Shown here: piece after piece, positions 41,333 to 51,459 of the stretch
Position numbering within the stretch: position 1 is the stretch's first letter
Layout: every line of letters starts with the position of its first letter
Origin: Clostridiales bacterium
GTDB taxonomy: Bacteria; Bacillota; Clostridia; Oscillospirales; Oscillospiraceae
Length of the DNA: 64,000 nt
Direction of reading: 5' to 3'
NCBI GenBank assembly: GCA_004554585.1
Contig: SFLH01000011.1
Coordinates: 1-64,000, forward strand
Notes under the pieces: model-generated
Seen by the model: only the letters and a program-made list of their open reading frames with translations
Told to the model about the DNA's origin: nothing
Databases searched by the model: none
Program-made: the position numbers and the translations under genes

Positions 41333-41968
41333 TCAAGAGCGAGCTTTTTGGTAGCCTTGGACACTGATGATATAAGAGACGGCAAAGACAACGGCGGCAA
41401 CACCACTGGCCAATGCCGCCAGACCGGCCAGTGTGTCAGGCATGGCTGCCAAACCGGGCCCATCCTCGAAAAATTTGACCAGGAAGAACAGGGGCACCAC
41501 CACGACCATTCCCATGAGCTGGGCAGCACGAAAGCTAAACCAATAGGTCAGCGGCAGACACAGCCCCGTCCAGAGAAGAGGAATGACCACCGAGGCCCAG
41601 ACAGACAGCCCAAGCAGCGAAGGGGAGAGCGGGCCGTGGATCACACCAGTGAGCAGGCATAAGAGCACACTGCCGCCCGTGCTGACGCCCAACGTACACA
41701 GCACGGACAGATATTTTCCGGCCACCACCTGCCGGCTGCTCACGGGCAGGGACCGCTGATAGGTCAGCCAGTGGGCGGACTCATCGCTGGAAAAAATCAG
41801 AATATTTTGGATGCTTACCGTCATGGCCAGCAGGATGCTTCCCAGCAAGCCGCCGTATGGGCCGGTTTGGGTCATAAGCAGCACGATGGCCACAGCGGCG
41901 ATGCACAAAACCTTTTTGTCCACACCGCGAAAAAAGAGCTGGATGTCTTTGTAAATTAGGCCCTTCAT
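41333..41968 (-). CDS. ABC-2 type permease, 211 aa
   Basis: Membrane protein with about six hydrophobic segments beginning MKGLIYKDIQLFFRG, the usual cytoplasmic lead of ABC-2 permeases in GntR-linked modules. It overlaps the ATPase gene by four bases (ATGA) and has AAGGAGG inside that gene. The extra 36 codons upstream of ATG 41968 are shadow of the ATPase gene. Forms one transporter with the ATPase; substrate unknown. Confidence 0.85.
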   Translation of the reverse strand: MKGLIYKDIQLFFRGVDKKVLCIAAVAIVLLMTQTGPYGGLLGSILLAMTVSIQNILIFSSDESAHWLTYQRSLPVSSRQVVAGKYLSVLCTLGVSTGGSVLLCLLTGVIHGPLSPSLLGLSVWASVVIPLLWTGLCLPLTYWFSFRAAQLMGMVVVVPLFFLVKFFEDGPGLAAMPDTLAGLAALASGVAAVVFAVSYIISVQGYQKARS

Positions 41969-42816
41969 GATATTTCCTCCTTGGTGTAAAACAGCAGCAG
42001 CTCTTCCAAAGTCACACGATCCACCAGAAGGTGATCGTGTGACCGGCGGAAGGCTGCCTTGTCTGCCACCAGACATTCCATGGCGGTGTTGGTTTGGCGG
42101 GCAAACAGATAGTCATCGGGAGACAACTGTGCAAAGTCTGCCCGGCTGCAGCGGACGATGCCGCAGTCATAGAGCAGCGCATCTTTCTGGGCCTGGAGCA
42201 CGACCTTTCCTCGGTGCAGGAGGATGACGTAGTCCGCGATTCGCTCCACATCTGAGGAGATGTGAGAAGAGAAAAGAATGGTGTGAGTCTCATCCTGGAT
42301 GAATTCCAGGAAAAGGTCCAACAACTCGCCCCGCACCACCGGGTCCAGCCCGGCAGTCACCTCATCCAACAGGAGAAGTTTTGGCCGATGTGCCAAGGCA
42401 GAGACGATGGCCAACTTTTGCCGGGTGCCCTTGGAGAGGGAACCAATGGCTTTCTCCGAGGGGATGTGAAACCGCTCCAAATAGCTTTGGAACAGGGCCT
42501 CGTCCCAGGTGCGGTAGATGCCCGAGAGCATTTTGCCGATCCTTTTGGGCGTAAAGACGTGGTGAAACCCAGTCTCATCAAAGACAACCCCCAGTTGTTC
42601 TTTGATGGCTGGGTCCTGAGGGGAACCGCCCAGCAGGCGGATCTCGCCGGCATCCGGGGTCAATGCATCGGCCAGCAGTCGAATGGTGGTGCTCTTTCCC
42701 GCACCATTTTCTCCCATCAGTCCCACGATGCACCCTTGTGGCACATGGAAGGAGAGGTGGTCCAAGGCAAAAGAGCCCCAGGATTTACATAGATCCTTGA
42801 CATAGATGCTGTCCAT
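41965..42816 (-). CDS. ABC transporter ATP-binding protein, 283 aa
   Basis: Walker A GLMGENGAGKSTT near residues 32-44, signature LSKGTRQKLA, Walker B LLLLDEVTAGLD, switch SSHISSDVERIAD, and a C-terminal extension of about 70 residues. The Walker B is followed by Val where Pro is usual. Second gene of a three-gene GntR module, 15 bases after the regulator. Confidence 0.93.
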   Translation of the reverse strand: MDSIYVKDLCKSWGSFALDHLSFHVPQGCIVGLMGENGAGKSTTIRLLADALTPDAGEIRLLGGSPQDPAIKEQLGVVFDETGFHHVFTPKRIGKMLSGIYRTWDEALFQSYLERFHIPSEKAIGSLSKGTRQKLAIVSALAHRPKLLLLDEVTAGLDPVVRGELLDLFLEFIQDETHTILFSSHISSDVERIADYVILLHRGKVVLQAQKDALLYDCGIVRCSRADFAQLSPDDYLFARQTNTAMECLVADKAAFRRSHDHLLVDRVTLEELLLFYTKEEIS

Positions 42817-42831
42817 GTTTCTACCTCCTGT

Positions 42832-43203
42832 TTATTCCTCGTAAAACAGCCGCAAAATCTTGGCCAGCTGCTCATAGGAGATGCCATGTCCCCGGCCAAT
42901 TTCCGCTGCCTTTTGCAGGTGGTCCTCGGCCATGCGCAGCTGTTCTTCCCGGATGAAGGCGGCGTTTTGGGCGGAGACGAAGCTGCCCTTGCCCGGGATG
43001 GTTTCCAGGAAACCGTCCCGGGTCAGATCCTCATAGGCCCGCTGGACAGTGATGACACTCAGGCGCAAGTCCCGGGCAAGGGCCCGCATAGAGGGCAGCG
43101 CCTGGCCGGGGGCGAGAGTGCCGTCCATGATCTGTCCCTTGATCTGGACGGTAATCTGCTCATACAAGGGCTTGTCACTGCTGTTGCTGAGAAGGATATC
43201 CAT
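42832..43203 (-). CDS. GntR-family regulator, YtrA-like, 123 aa
   Basis: Short GntR protein with KPLYEQITVQIKGQIMDGTL and RLSVITVQRAYEDLTRDGFL in the winged helix, then a short helical C-terminus (about 45 residues) for dimerisation. It has the same architecture as the regulator at 4185 but a different recognition helix and a different operator (TGTACTTA), so the two modules are probably controlled separately. First gene of the operon. Confidence 0.92.
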   Translation of the reverse strand: MDILLSNSSDKPLYEQITVQIKGQIMDGTLAPGQALPSMRALARDLRLSVITVQRAYEDLTRDGFLETIPGKGSFVSAQNAAFIREEQLRMAEDHLQKAAEIGRGHGISYEQLAKILRLFYEE

Positions 43204-43228
43204 TCGACACCGTGCTTTCTGTGCTTAC

Positions 43229-43249
43229 TGTACTTAATTAATAAGTACA
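43229..43249. promoter_or_regulatory. Operator of the second GntR-ABC module
   Basis: A perfect inverted repeat TGTACTTA, five bases, TAAGTACA, right after the -10 box. It overlaps the transcript start. Confidence 0.78.
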
Positions 43250-43277
43250 ATATAGCAAGAAATAGGCCCACTGTCAA
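43249..43277 (-). promoter_or_regulatory. Promoter of the second GntR-ABC module
   Basis: Minus strand: TTGACA (43272-43277), 17 bases, TATATT (43249-43254). Confidence 0.85.
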
Positions 43278-43396
43278 CAGAGGGCTTGTGAAAAGGAGAA
43301 AACTTTTGTAGAATGGAAAAAACGCAGTACGGCAGACCTGGCAGGAAAGGGGAGAAGGGGACCTTCTCTTCGCCGGAGGCGGCAGGAGGTGCAGCT

Positions 43397-43711
43397 ATGC
43401 TATTGGCAATTCATCTGGGTATTGTGGCGTTGTTCCTGGTTCTGGGCATCGTGTTTTTGAAGGGAAAAGGGGCCTTTCTCATTGCGGGCTATAACACAGC
43501 GTCACCGGAGGAAAAGGCGCGCATCGACGAGAAGAAGCTCTGCCGGTATATGGGCAGGATGATGCTGGCTCTGGCCGCCTGCTGGCTTGTGCTGGCATCC
43601 AGTGAGATTTTCCAGACGATGGTGCTCTTCTGGGTGGGCTTTGCGCTGTTTTTTGTTGTGATCATTGTAGGGATTATTTTCCTGAATACTGGGGGACGCA
43701 TCCAGCGGTGA
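43397..43711 (+). CDS. DUF3784-family small membrane protein, 104 aa
   Basis: Three membrane segments: residues about 1-20 (LLAIHLGIVALFLVLGIVFL), 55-75, and 78-97. Between the first two lies FLIAGYNTASPEEKARIDEKKLCRYMG, the diagnostic loop of DUF3784, whose function is unknown. ATG at 43397 has AGGAGGTG. A terminator follows. Confidence 0.85.
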   Translation: MLLAIHLGIVALFLVLGIVFLKGKGAFLIAGYNTASPEEKARIDEKKLCRYMGRMMLALAACWLVLASSEIFQTMVLFWVGFALFFVVIIVGIIFLNTGGRIQR

Positions 43712-43737
43712 GGAAAACCGTCCCAGTGGAACGATAA

Positions 43738-43773
43738 AAAACGCCCAGCTGTCAAAAGACAGCTGGGCGTTTG
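43738..43773. terminator. Terminator between convergent genes
   Basis: AAACGCCCAGCTGTC pairs with GACAGCTGGGCGTTT, an uninterrupted 15-bp stem with loop AAAA, serving DUF3784 and ireB. Confidence 0.9.
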
Positions 43774-43785
43774 CTGTGTCAGCGC

Positions 43786-44034
43786 TCAATCGGCCAGATA
43801 TTGGCGCACCAATTCCTGGAGCAGCTCGTCCCGATCCAGCTTGCGGATAAGGGTGCGAGCGTTGTTGTAGTTCGTGATATAGGTAGGGTCCTCCGAGAGG
43901 ATGTAGCCCACAATCTGATTGATGGGGTTGTAACCCTTTTCTTTCAATGCGTCGTAGACAGCGGTGAGAGTGGCTTTCATCTCATCGCTCTGGTCTTGGA
44001 CCACCTGAAACTTTCGGGTGAACTCGGAATCCAT
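43786..44034 (-). CDS. ireB: IreB-family regulatory phosphoprotein (UPF0297), 82 aa
   Basis: The central block TLTAVYDALKEKGYNPINQI, followed by VGYILSEDPTYIT and ARTLIRKLDRDELL, is diagnostic. In Enterococcus IreB is phosphorylated on N-terminal Thr by the PASTA kinase IreK and limits cephalosporin resistance; the N-terminus here (MDSEFTRKF) keeps one Thr. It usually stands next to ruvX or alaS; here it is alone between DUF3784 and pheT. Confidence 0.95.
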   Translation of the reverse strand: MDSEFTRKFQVVQDQSDEMKATLTAVYDALKEKGYNPINQIVGYILSEDPTYITNYNNARTLIRKLDRDELLQELVRQYLAD

Positions 44035-44076
44035 GGTGCACGCCCCCTATCACAGAAACAGTAGATTATCACCTAC

Positions 44077-44105
44077 ATCATACTCCTATCTCCAGGGAAA
44101 GTAAA
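44077..44105 (-). promoter_or_regulatory. ireB promoter
   Basis: Minus strand: TTTACT (44100-44105), 17 bases, TATGAT (44077-44082). Confidence 0.65.
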
Positions 44106-44134
44106 GGGGAAAAAGTGGGAACGGGGAAAATTTT

Positions 44135-46534
<2,400 letters not shown>

Positions 46535-46552
46535 ACTCTACGGGCTCCTTTC

Positions 46553-47578
46553 TCAGAACTGCTCCAGGAAGCGGACATCGTTTTCAAAGATCAGCCGCAG
46601 GTCGGCGATCTTGAATCGGCGCATGGCGGTGCGTTCCAGGCCCATGCCAAAGGCCCAGCCGGAATAGACTTCCGGGTCGATGCCGCTCATCTCCAGCACC
46701 TTGGGATGGATCATCCCGGCGCCCAGCAGCTCGATCCAGCCCTCGCCCTTGCAGGTGGGGCAGCCCACGCCGCCGCACTTGTGGCACTGGACGTCCATCT
46801 CGCAGGAGGGCTCAGTGAAGGGGAAGTGGTGGGGGCGGAAGCGGGTCTTGGTGCCCTTGCCATAGAGCTGTTCCACCACGGTGTTCAGGGTGCCCTTCAG
46901 GTCGGCCATGGTGATGTTCTTGTCGATGACCATCCCCTCCACCTGGTGGAACATGGGGGAGTGGGTGGCGTCCACCTCGTCCTTCCGGTATACCCGGCCG
47001 GGGGCCACGATGCGGATGGGCAGCTCCATGGTCTCCATGGCGTGCACCTGCATGGGGGAGGTCTGGCTGCGCAGCATCACCCGGCTGTCCTTGTCAAAGT
47101 AAAAGGTATCCGACCAGTCCCGGGAGGGGTGGCCCTCCTCGGCGTTGAGGCGGTCAAAGTTGTAGTAGGCCAGCTCCACTTCCGGCCCGTCCAGAATGGT
47201 AAAGCCCATGCCCACGAAGATGTCCTTGATCTCCTCCAGGGCGATGTACATGGGGTGCTGATGACCCAGGGCGGCCTTTTGGCCGGGGATGGTCACGTCC
47301 ACTGCTTCGGCTTCCAGGCGGGCTTCCAGCTTGGCCTCCTCCAGCTTCTTTTTCTGGGCGTCGATCTCGGCGCTCAGCCGCTCCCGGACCTCATTGGCCA
47401 GCTGGCCGATGACCGGGCGCTCTTCGGCGCTGAGTTTGCCCATCTGCTTGAGCACGGCGGTCAGTTCGCCCTTTTTGCCCAAATACTTCACCCGCAGGGC
47501 CTCCAGGTCCACCGACTCCTTGGTGGCAGCCAGAGCGGCCAGGGCCTCCTGTTTGATTTTTTCCAGTTGTTCCTTCAT
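46553..47578 (-). CDS. pheS: Phenylalanyl-tRNA synthetase alpha subunit, 341 aa
   Basis: The N-terminal coiled coil (MKEQLEKIKQEALAALAAT) is followed by class II motif 2 (RTQTSPMQ-like as LRSQTSPMQVHAME), FTEPSCEMDVQC, and motif 3 with GWAFGMGLERTAMRR. A small Cys cluster CHKCGGVGCPTCKGEGW occurs in the catalytic domain, as in many bacterial PheS. ATG at 47578 with GGGAGG; the upstream 39 codons overlap the T-box leader. Confidence 0.97.
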   Translation of the reverse strand: MKEQLEKIKQEALAALAATKESVDLEALRVKYLGKKGELTAVLKQMGKLSAEERPVIGQLANEVRERLSAEIDAQKKKLEEAKLEARLEAEAVDVTIPGQKAALGHQHPMYIALEEIKDIFVGMGFTILDGPEVELAYYNFDRLNAEEGHPSRDWSDTFYFDKDSRVMLRSQTSPMQVHAMETMELPIRIVAPGRVYRKDEVDATHSPMFHQVEGMVIDKNITMADLKGTLNTVVEQLYGKGTKTRFRPHHFPFTEPSCEMDVQCHKCGGVGCPTCKGEGWIELLGAGMIHPKVLEMSGIDPEVYSGWAFGMGLERTAMRRFKIADLRLIFENDVRFLEQF

Positions 47579-47599
47579 GCTGCTTCCTCCCAAACAAAT

Positions 47600-47858
47600 A
47601 AAAAGCCTTTCCTCCCGAAAACACGGGACGAAAGGCAACATACTTCCGCGGTACCACCCGAACATTCGCGCGGAGAATCCGTCTGCCGCGCGCACTTTCC
47701 TGTCCGATAACGGCGGACCCGCCGCCGGCGTATTTCCCCGCCGGAACTCCAGGGCGAACCAAGCAGGGCTTCCCCGGGACGGCTTTCAGCCGGTGACCAT
47801 CCCTCTCTGCTGGGAAACGGGAACTGCTATTTTCCCCTTCCTTGTCTTTAGAACGTAG
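47600..47858 (-). promoter_or_regulatory. T-box riboswitch of pheST
   Basis: Reading on the minus strand, the T-box core GGGTGGTACCGCGG is at 47646-47659. It is followed by a terminator hairpin (GCCTTTCGTCCCG with CGGGAGGAAAGGC, 47605-47636) and TTTTT. Upstream lies a long stem I with the AGAGAGGGA motif. Two UUC triplets (in GGTTCGCC and GGAGTTCC) are candidates for the Phe specifier. Uncharged tRNA-Phe would stabilise the antiterminator and turn on pheST. Confidence 0.92.
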
Positions 47859-47860
47859 CA

Positions 47861-47889
47861 AGTTTACCACAAAAAAACTTGAAATGCAA
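47861..47889 (-). promoter_or_regulatory. pheST promoter
   Basis: Minus strand: TTGCAT (47884-47889), 17 bases, TAAACT (47861-47866). Confidence 0.7.
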
Positions 47890-47907
47890 GAATGAAAATC
47901 CTATAAT
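47879..47907 (+). promoter_or_regulatory. nnrD promoter, overlapping the divergent pheST promoter
   Basis: TTGAAA (47879-47884), 17 bases, TATAAT (47902-47907). The -35 boxes of the two divergent promoters share base 47884. Confidence 0.78.
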
Positions 47908-47957
47908 AAGGGGCAGAATCAAGGAAAAGAACATTTTTCAGGAAGGGAGGACGGGAT

Positions 47958-48809
47958 ATGACCCAGGTAACGGCGGAATTTGTCCGGCACTGTCTGCCCG
48001 TGCGGGATCGAAACGGCCACAAAGGGACCTTTGGCAAGGTGCACATTTTGGCCGGCAGCGTGGGCTTTACCGGCGCGCCAGCGCTGGCCTCTGCCGCCGC
48101 TGTGCGGACGGGGTCAGGCCTGGTCTATCTGTGGGTGCCCCGGGAGATCTGGCCGGTGCTGGCGGTCAAGTGCCAGTCGGCCATGCCGGCGCCTGTCCCT
48201 CCTTTCCTGGAACTGTTGGAAAAGATGACCCAGGGGGACGGGGTCCTGGTTGGCCCCGGCTTGGGCAGGAGCCGAAAGACGGACGTGCGCACCTGCCGGC
48301 TGGCCCAGCGCTTGCCGGGCCCCCTGGTGCTGGACGCCGACGGCATAAACGCGGCGGCGGAGCATATAGATGTTCTGGACACCAGGCGCGGCCGCCTGAC
48401 GGTGCTCACCCCCCACGACGGGGAATTTTTTCGCCTGACTGGGGGGCGGGCCATTGGCCCGGACCGGGAGGCCGCTGCCGTGGCTTTCGCGCGGACTCAC
48501 GGGTGCGTGCTGGTCCTGAAGGGCCACCGCACCATCACCGCCTTCCCCGATGGGGAGACTTTCGTCAATACCACCGGAAACCCCGGCATGGCCAAGGGGG
48601 GCAGCGGGGATGTGCTGGCGGGTATGATCCTCTCCCTGCTGGGACAAGGCATCCCGCCCAAGCAGGCGGTGCCGGCGGCGGTGTGGCTGCACGGAAAGGC
48701 GGGGGATTTGGCGGCGGAGCAGTGGGGCGAGTACAGCATGACCCCCGGAGACCTCCTGCAACAGATTCCCGCAGCCATCCGGCGGACCATGGAGGGCCTG
48801 GTGGACTAA
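47958..48809 (+). CDS. nnrD: ADP-dependent NAD(P)H-hydrate dehydratase, 283 aa
   Basis: Repairs hydrated NADH and NADPH using ADP. The YjeF C-terminal ribokinase-like fold is shown by HKGTFGKVHILAGS at the start, VGPGLG, DADGINA, LTPHDGEF and the signature NPGMAKGGSGDVLAGMI near residue 212. The epimerase (NnrE) half found fused in many bacteria is missing, and no nnrE lies in the window. ATG at 47958 has GGGAGG upstream. It begins the nnrD-lipoprotein-alr run. Confidence 0.93.
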   Translation: MTQVTAEFVRHCLPVRDRNGHKGTFGKVHILAGSVGFTGAPALASAAAVRTGSGLVYLWVPREIWPVLAVKCQSAMPAPVPPFLELLEKMTQGDGVLVGPGLGRSRKTDVRTCRLAQRLPGPLVLDADGINAAAEHIDVLDTRRGRLTVLTPHDGEFFRLTGGRAIGPDREAAAVAFARTHGCVLVLKGHRTITAFPDGETFVNTTGNPGMAKGGSGDVLAGMILSLLGQGIPPKQAVPAAVWLHGKAGDLAAEQWGEYSMTPGDLLQQIPAAIRRTMEGLVD

Positions 48810-48830
48810 CGCCGCGAGGAGGAATTTCCT

Positions 48831-49451
48831 TTGTCCAAAAAGGCTTTTTGCATTCCGCTGCTGGCGCTCCTGCTGGCCGTGCCCCTGGGTGGGTGCACCG
48901 GCGAGGGGGAGGACAACGCCCTGGCCCTTCAGCTCCGGGCTGATTTTATGGACCGGCAGGGGTGCGCCGGCACCATGGAGGTGACGGCGGATTATGGCCA
49001 GCGGGTGTACGAATATACGGTGACCTTTTCTGGCACTGAGGAGGAGGGGCTGTCCCTGGTGATCACGGCGCCGGAGGAGGCGGCGGGGATCACGGCCACA
49101 GTGGCACAGGGACAGACTTTTCTGACCTTTGACGGCGTTCAGCTGGAGACCGGGCCCCTCAACGAGGACGGGCTGTCGCCTCTGGACGCCCTGCCCGCCT
49201 TCCTTACCGCCATGGAGTCCGGCTACATTGCCGAGACGAACAGTGAGCTGTTGGGGGAGACGGAAACCCTCCGCCTGTGCTTCCGGGACCCGGCGCGGTC
49301 GCCGGGAGAGGGACTGGAGACCATTTTGTGGTTTGACAAGGCCGAGAAAACCCTGCTGCAGGGGGAACTCCGCAGCGACGGGACCACGGTGATCCGTTGT
49401 GTGTTTTCTGACTTTATCATAACAAGAGCTGCTGCAGAAGAAACTACATAG
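48831..49451 (+). CDS. Lipoprotein of unknown function, 206 aa
   Basis: The start is TTG at 48831, nine bases after GAGGAGG; the peptide MSKKAFCIPLLALLLAVPLG with Gly-Cys lipobox follows (Cys about residue 22). The rest is a beta-rich, acidic soluble domain with MEVTADYGQRVYEYTVTFSG and FDKAEKTLLQGELRSDGTTV, a LolA-like pattern (inference). It lies between nnrD and alr with short gaps, the place where other Clostridia also carry a small outer-surface protein. Confidence 0.75.
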   Translation: MSKKAFCIPLLALLLAVPLGGCTGEGEDNALALQLRADFMDRQGCAGTMEVTADYGQRVYEYTVTFSGTEEEGLSLVITAPEEAAGITATVAQGQTFLTFDGVQLETGPLNEDGLSPLDALPAFLTAMESGYIAETNSELLGETETLRLCFRDPARSPGEGLETILWFDKAEKTLLQGELRSDGTTVIRCVFSDFIITRAAAEETT

Positions 49452-49469
49452 AAAGGATCGTGTCATACA

Positions 49470-50606
49470 ATGCAAGCACAAATGAGACGTACCTGGGCTG
49501 AGGTATCCCTGGAAAAGCTGGCCCACAACTATCACGCCCTGCGGAACCTGGCGCCCCAGGGGACCAAGTTCCTGGGCCTGGTGAAGGCAGACGCTTATGG
49601 TCATGGCGCCGTTCCCGTGGCCAAGAAGCTGGAAGAGCTGGGGGCGGACTATCTGGGCGTGGCCTGCCTGGACGAGGCCATCGAGCTGCGCCAGGCGGGG
49701 ATTAAAACCCCCATCCTCATCCTGGGCTGGACCCCCGCCATCTACACCGAGGATCTGGTCAAGTACAACATCACCCAGGCCTGCTACGACCTGGACTACG
49801 CCAAGGCCCTGTCGGAAGGGGCCCAGAAGGCAGGGGGCACCTTGACCGTCCACATCCAGTGTGACACCGGCATGACCCGCCTGGGCTTTTTGTGCAACGA
49901 AACCAACATGGCCCAGACCGCCCAGGAGATCATCCAGGCGGTACGCCTGCCCGGCCTGAAGGCAGAGGGCATCTTCACCCACTTCTCTGACTCCGACAGC
50001 AGCGAAGAGTACACCATGATGCAGTTTGACCGCTTCCTGGACATCATCAAGCGGGTGGAGGAACTGGGCTATACCTTCGCCATCCGCCACTGCGCCAACA
50101 GCGCGGCAACCCTGCTCTACCCCGCCACCTATCTGGACATGATCCGCCCTGGCATCGTCCTGTACGGCCACTTCCCGGACATGAACATGGACCCCGGCCT
50201 GTGCGACCTGGTGCCCGTGCTGGAGCTCAAGAGCCGGGTGGCCACCGTCCGTGAAGTCCCCGCCGGCACCTGCGTCAGCTACGGCCGCACCGCCACCCTC
50301 CAGCGGGACTCCCGCCTGGCGGTGATCCCCGTGGGCTACGGCGACGGGTACTGCCGAGGCTTCTCCAACCAGCTCACCGTCCTCATCGACGGCCACAAGG
50401 CCCCCATCACCGGCCGGGTGTGCATGGACATGTGCATGGTGGATGTGACTGACCTGCCGAACGTGAAGGAAGGGGACGTCGCCGTCCTCTACGGCAGCGA
50501 CGGCAAGGACGACCAGCCTGTGGAGGCCGGCGCCAAGATCATGAATACCATCTCGTATGAACTGCTGTGTGTGCTCACCAAGCGCATTCCCCGGATTTAT
50601 CTGTAA
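49470..50606 (+). CDS. alr: Alanine racemase, 378 aa
   Basis: Makes D-alanine for peptidoglycan. The PLP-binding Lys is K39 in VKADAYGHG, the second catalytic base is the Tyr in SYGRTATL (about residue 270), and GYGDGYCR and GRVCMDMCMVD follow as usual. Full length. It lies directly upstream of the MazF gene, as in Bacillus, but no antitoxin gene lies between. Confidence 0.96.
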   Translation: MQAQMRRTWAEVSLEKLAHNYHALRNLAPQGTKFLGLVKADAYGHGAVPVAKKLEELGADYLGVACLDEAIELRQAGIKTPILILGWTPAIYTEDLVKYNITQACYDLDYAKALSEGAQKAGGTLTVHIQCDTGMTRLGFLCNETNMAQTAQEIIQAVRLPGLKAEGIFTHFSDSDSSEEYTMMQFDRFLDIIKRVEELGYTFAIRHCANSAATLLYPATYLDMIRPGIVLYGHFPDMNMDPGLCDLVPVLELKSRVATVREVPAGTCVSYGRTATLQRDSRLAVIPVGYGDGYCRGFSNQLTVLIDGHKAPITGRVCMDMCMVDVTDLPNVKEGDVAVLYGSDGKDDQPVEAGAKIMNTISYELLCVLTKRIPRIYL

Positions 50607-50823
50607 GCGACAGGGTTCCCGAAAAAGGACCCGGCGCATAGGATGAAGCGAGGAAGGAGGCGGCGGACGGAAGGTTCCGCTGTTGGGCTGAAGGCGGCGC
50701 GATTTTTCCCCTGTGGGGTATAATGGCCGCCTGTCCGTGGGAGAATCATAGGGACCGCGTTTCATAGGATGCTATGGCATCCTGGTGACGCAGGATCCTA
50801 CTTCCAGCGGAGTGTGAGCTTTT

Positions 50824-51189
50824 GTGGATCATAGCGTAAAGCGTGGAGATATCTTTTATGCAGACCTGAGCCCCGTGGTGGGCAGTGAACAGGGGGGCGT
50901 GCGCCCAGTGCTCATCGTGCAAAACGACACGGGCAACCGTCACAGCCCTACTGTTATTGCTGCGGCCATTACCTCCCAGACGGGAAAGGCCAAGCTGCCC
51001 ACCCACATTTCCCTGGCAGCCCGCCAGTTTGGTCTGCCCAAGGACTCTGTGGTTCTGTTGGAGCAGATCCGCACCTTGGACAAAAAGCGTCTGCGGGAGC
51101 ACATGGGCCGAGTCGATGGCCCCGTGATGCACCGGGTCGACGCTGCCATTGCCGTGAGCTTTGGCCTGCATCCAGAGACTCTCGTCTAA
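50824..51189 (+). CDS. MazF/PemK-type endoribonuclease (EndoA/NdoA-like), 121 aa
   Basis: The toxin fold is shown by VKRGDIFYADLSPVVGSEQG and GVRPVLIVQND, then TVIAAAITSQ and LPTHISL, and the catalytic Arg/Thr region; VLLEQIRTLDKKRL near the end completes it. MazF cleaves mRNA at ACA-type or UACAU sites. The start is GTG at 50824 with GGAG 11 bases upstream. In Bacillus the antitoxin gene precedes ndoA; the 217 bases between alr and this gene hold no such frame. Those bases contain a TATAAT (50719-50724) and a hairpin AGGATGC / GCATCCT (50766-50783). Confidence 0.9.
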   Translation: MDHSVKRGDIFYADLSPVVGSEQGGVRPVLIVQNDTGNRHSPTVIAAAITSQTGKAKLPTHISLAARQFGLPKDSVVLLEQIRTLDKKRLREHMGRVDGPVMHRVDAAIAVSFGLHPETLV

Positions 51190-51392
51190 TTCTTGTCACG
51201 GGCATCCCGGCAACGTTCCTGCCGGGAGAGCCCGTCCCACGGAAGGGTTCCGGCTTGAGCACGCCATACATACCACAGCATGGGCGGGCTTCGAGCTTGG
51301 GCGGGATGAGGGGCCTGACAGGATCAGGGCCCCTCGCCGGCAGAATGCTTCCCTTGAAGAAAAAAGGCAGTCGGGCAACCGACTGCCTTTTT
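51185..51392 (+). ncRNA. Candidate free-standing structured RNA with own promoter and terminator
   Basis: TTGGCC (51161-51166), 18 bases, TCTAAT (51185-51190) can act as a promoter. The transcript would start near 51197, right at a long hairpin (ACGGGC/GCCCGT and TCCCGGCA/TGCCGGGA, 51198-51235). A second multi-branched domain follows: closing stems 51243-51247 with 51351-51355 and CCGGC 51250-51254 with 51336-51340, enclosing two hairpins (51258-51290, and the 11-bp stem 51308-51335). A standard terminator ends it. It lies between mazF and the convergent LysR gene. I do not recognise the family; the short CATACCACA resembles part of 6S RNA but the fold does not. Confidence 0.55.
51361..51392. 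terminator. Strong bidirectional terminator
   Basis: AAAAAGGCAGTCGG (51361-51374) pairs with CCGACTGCCTTTTT (51379-51392). It ends the mazF/ncRNA side and the convergent LysR gene. Confidence 0.92.
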
Positions 51393-51459
51393 CAATTTGT
51401 CCACAGCCCAACCAGCCCGGCACTGTCGGGCTCTTTTTTGGAGTAAAGGCCGCCGGCGG

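Noticed and set aside
48114..50765. An 883-aa minus-strand frame across nnrD, the lipoprotein and alr
   Set aside because: It is antisense to three well-supported genes and arises from their codon bias. No start signal or domain.
51240..51360. 6S RNA (ssrS)
   Set aside because: The short CATACCACA match is suggestive, but the 5' end forms its own hairpin and there is no long rod with a central bubble.
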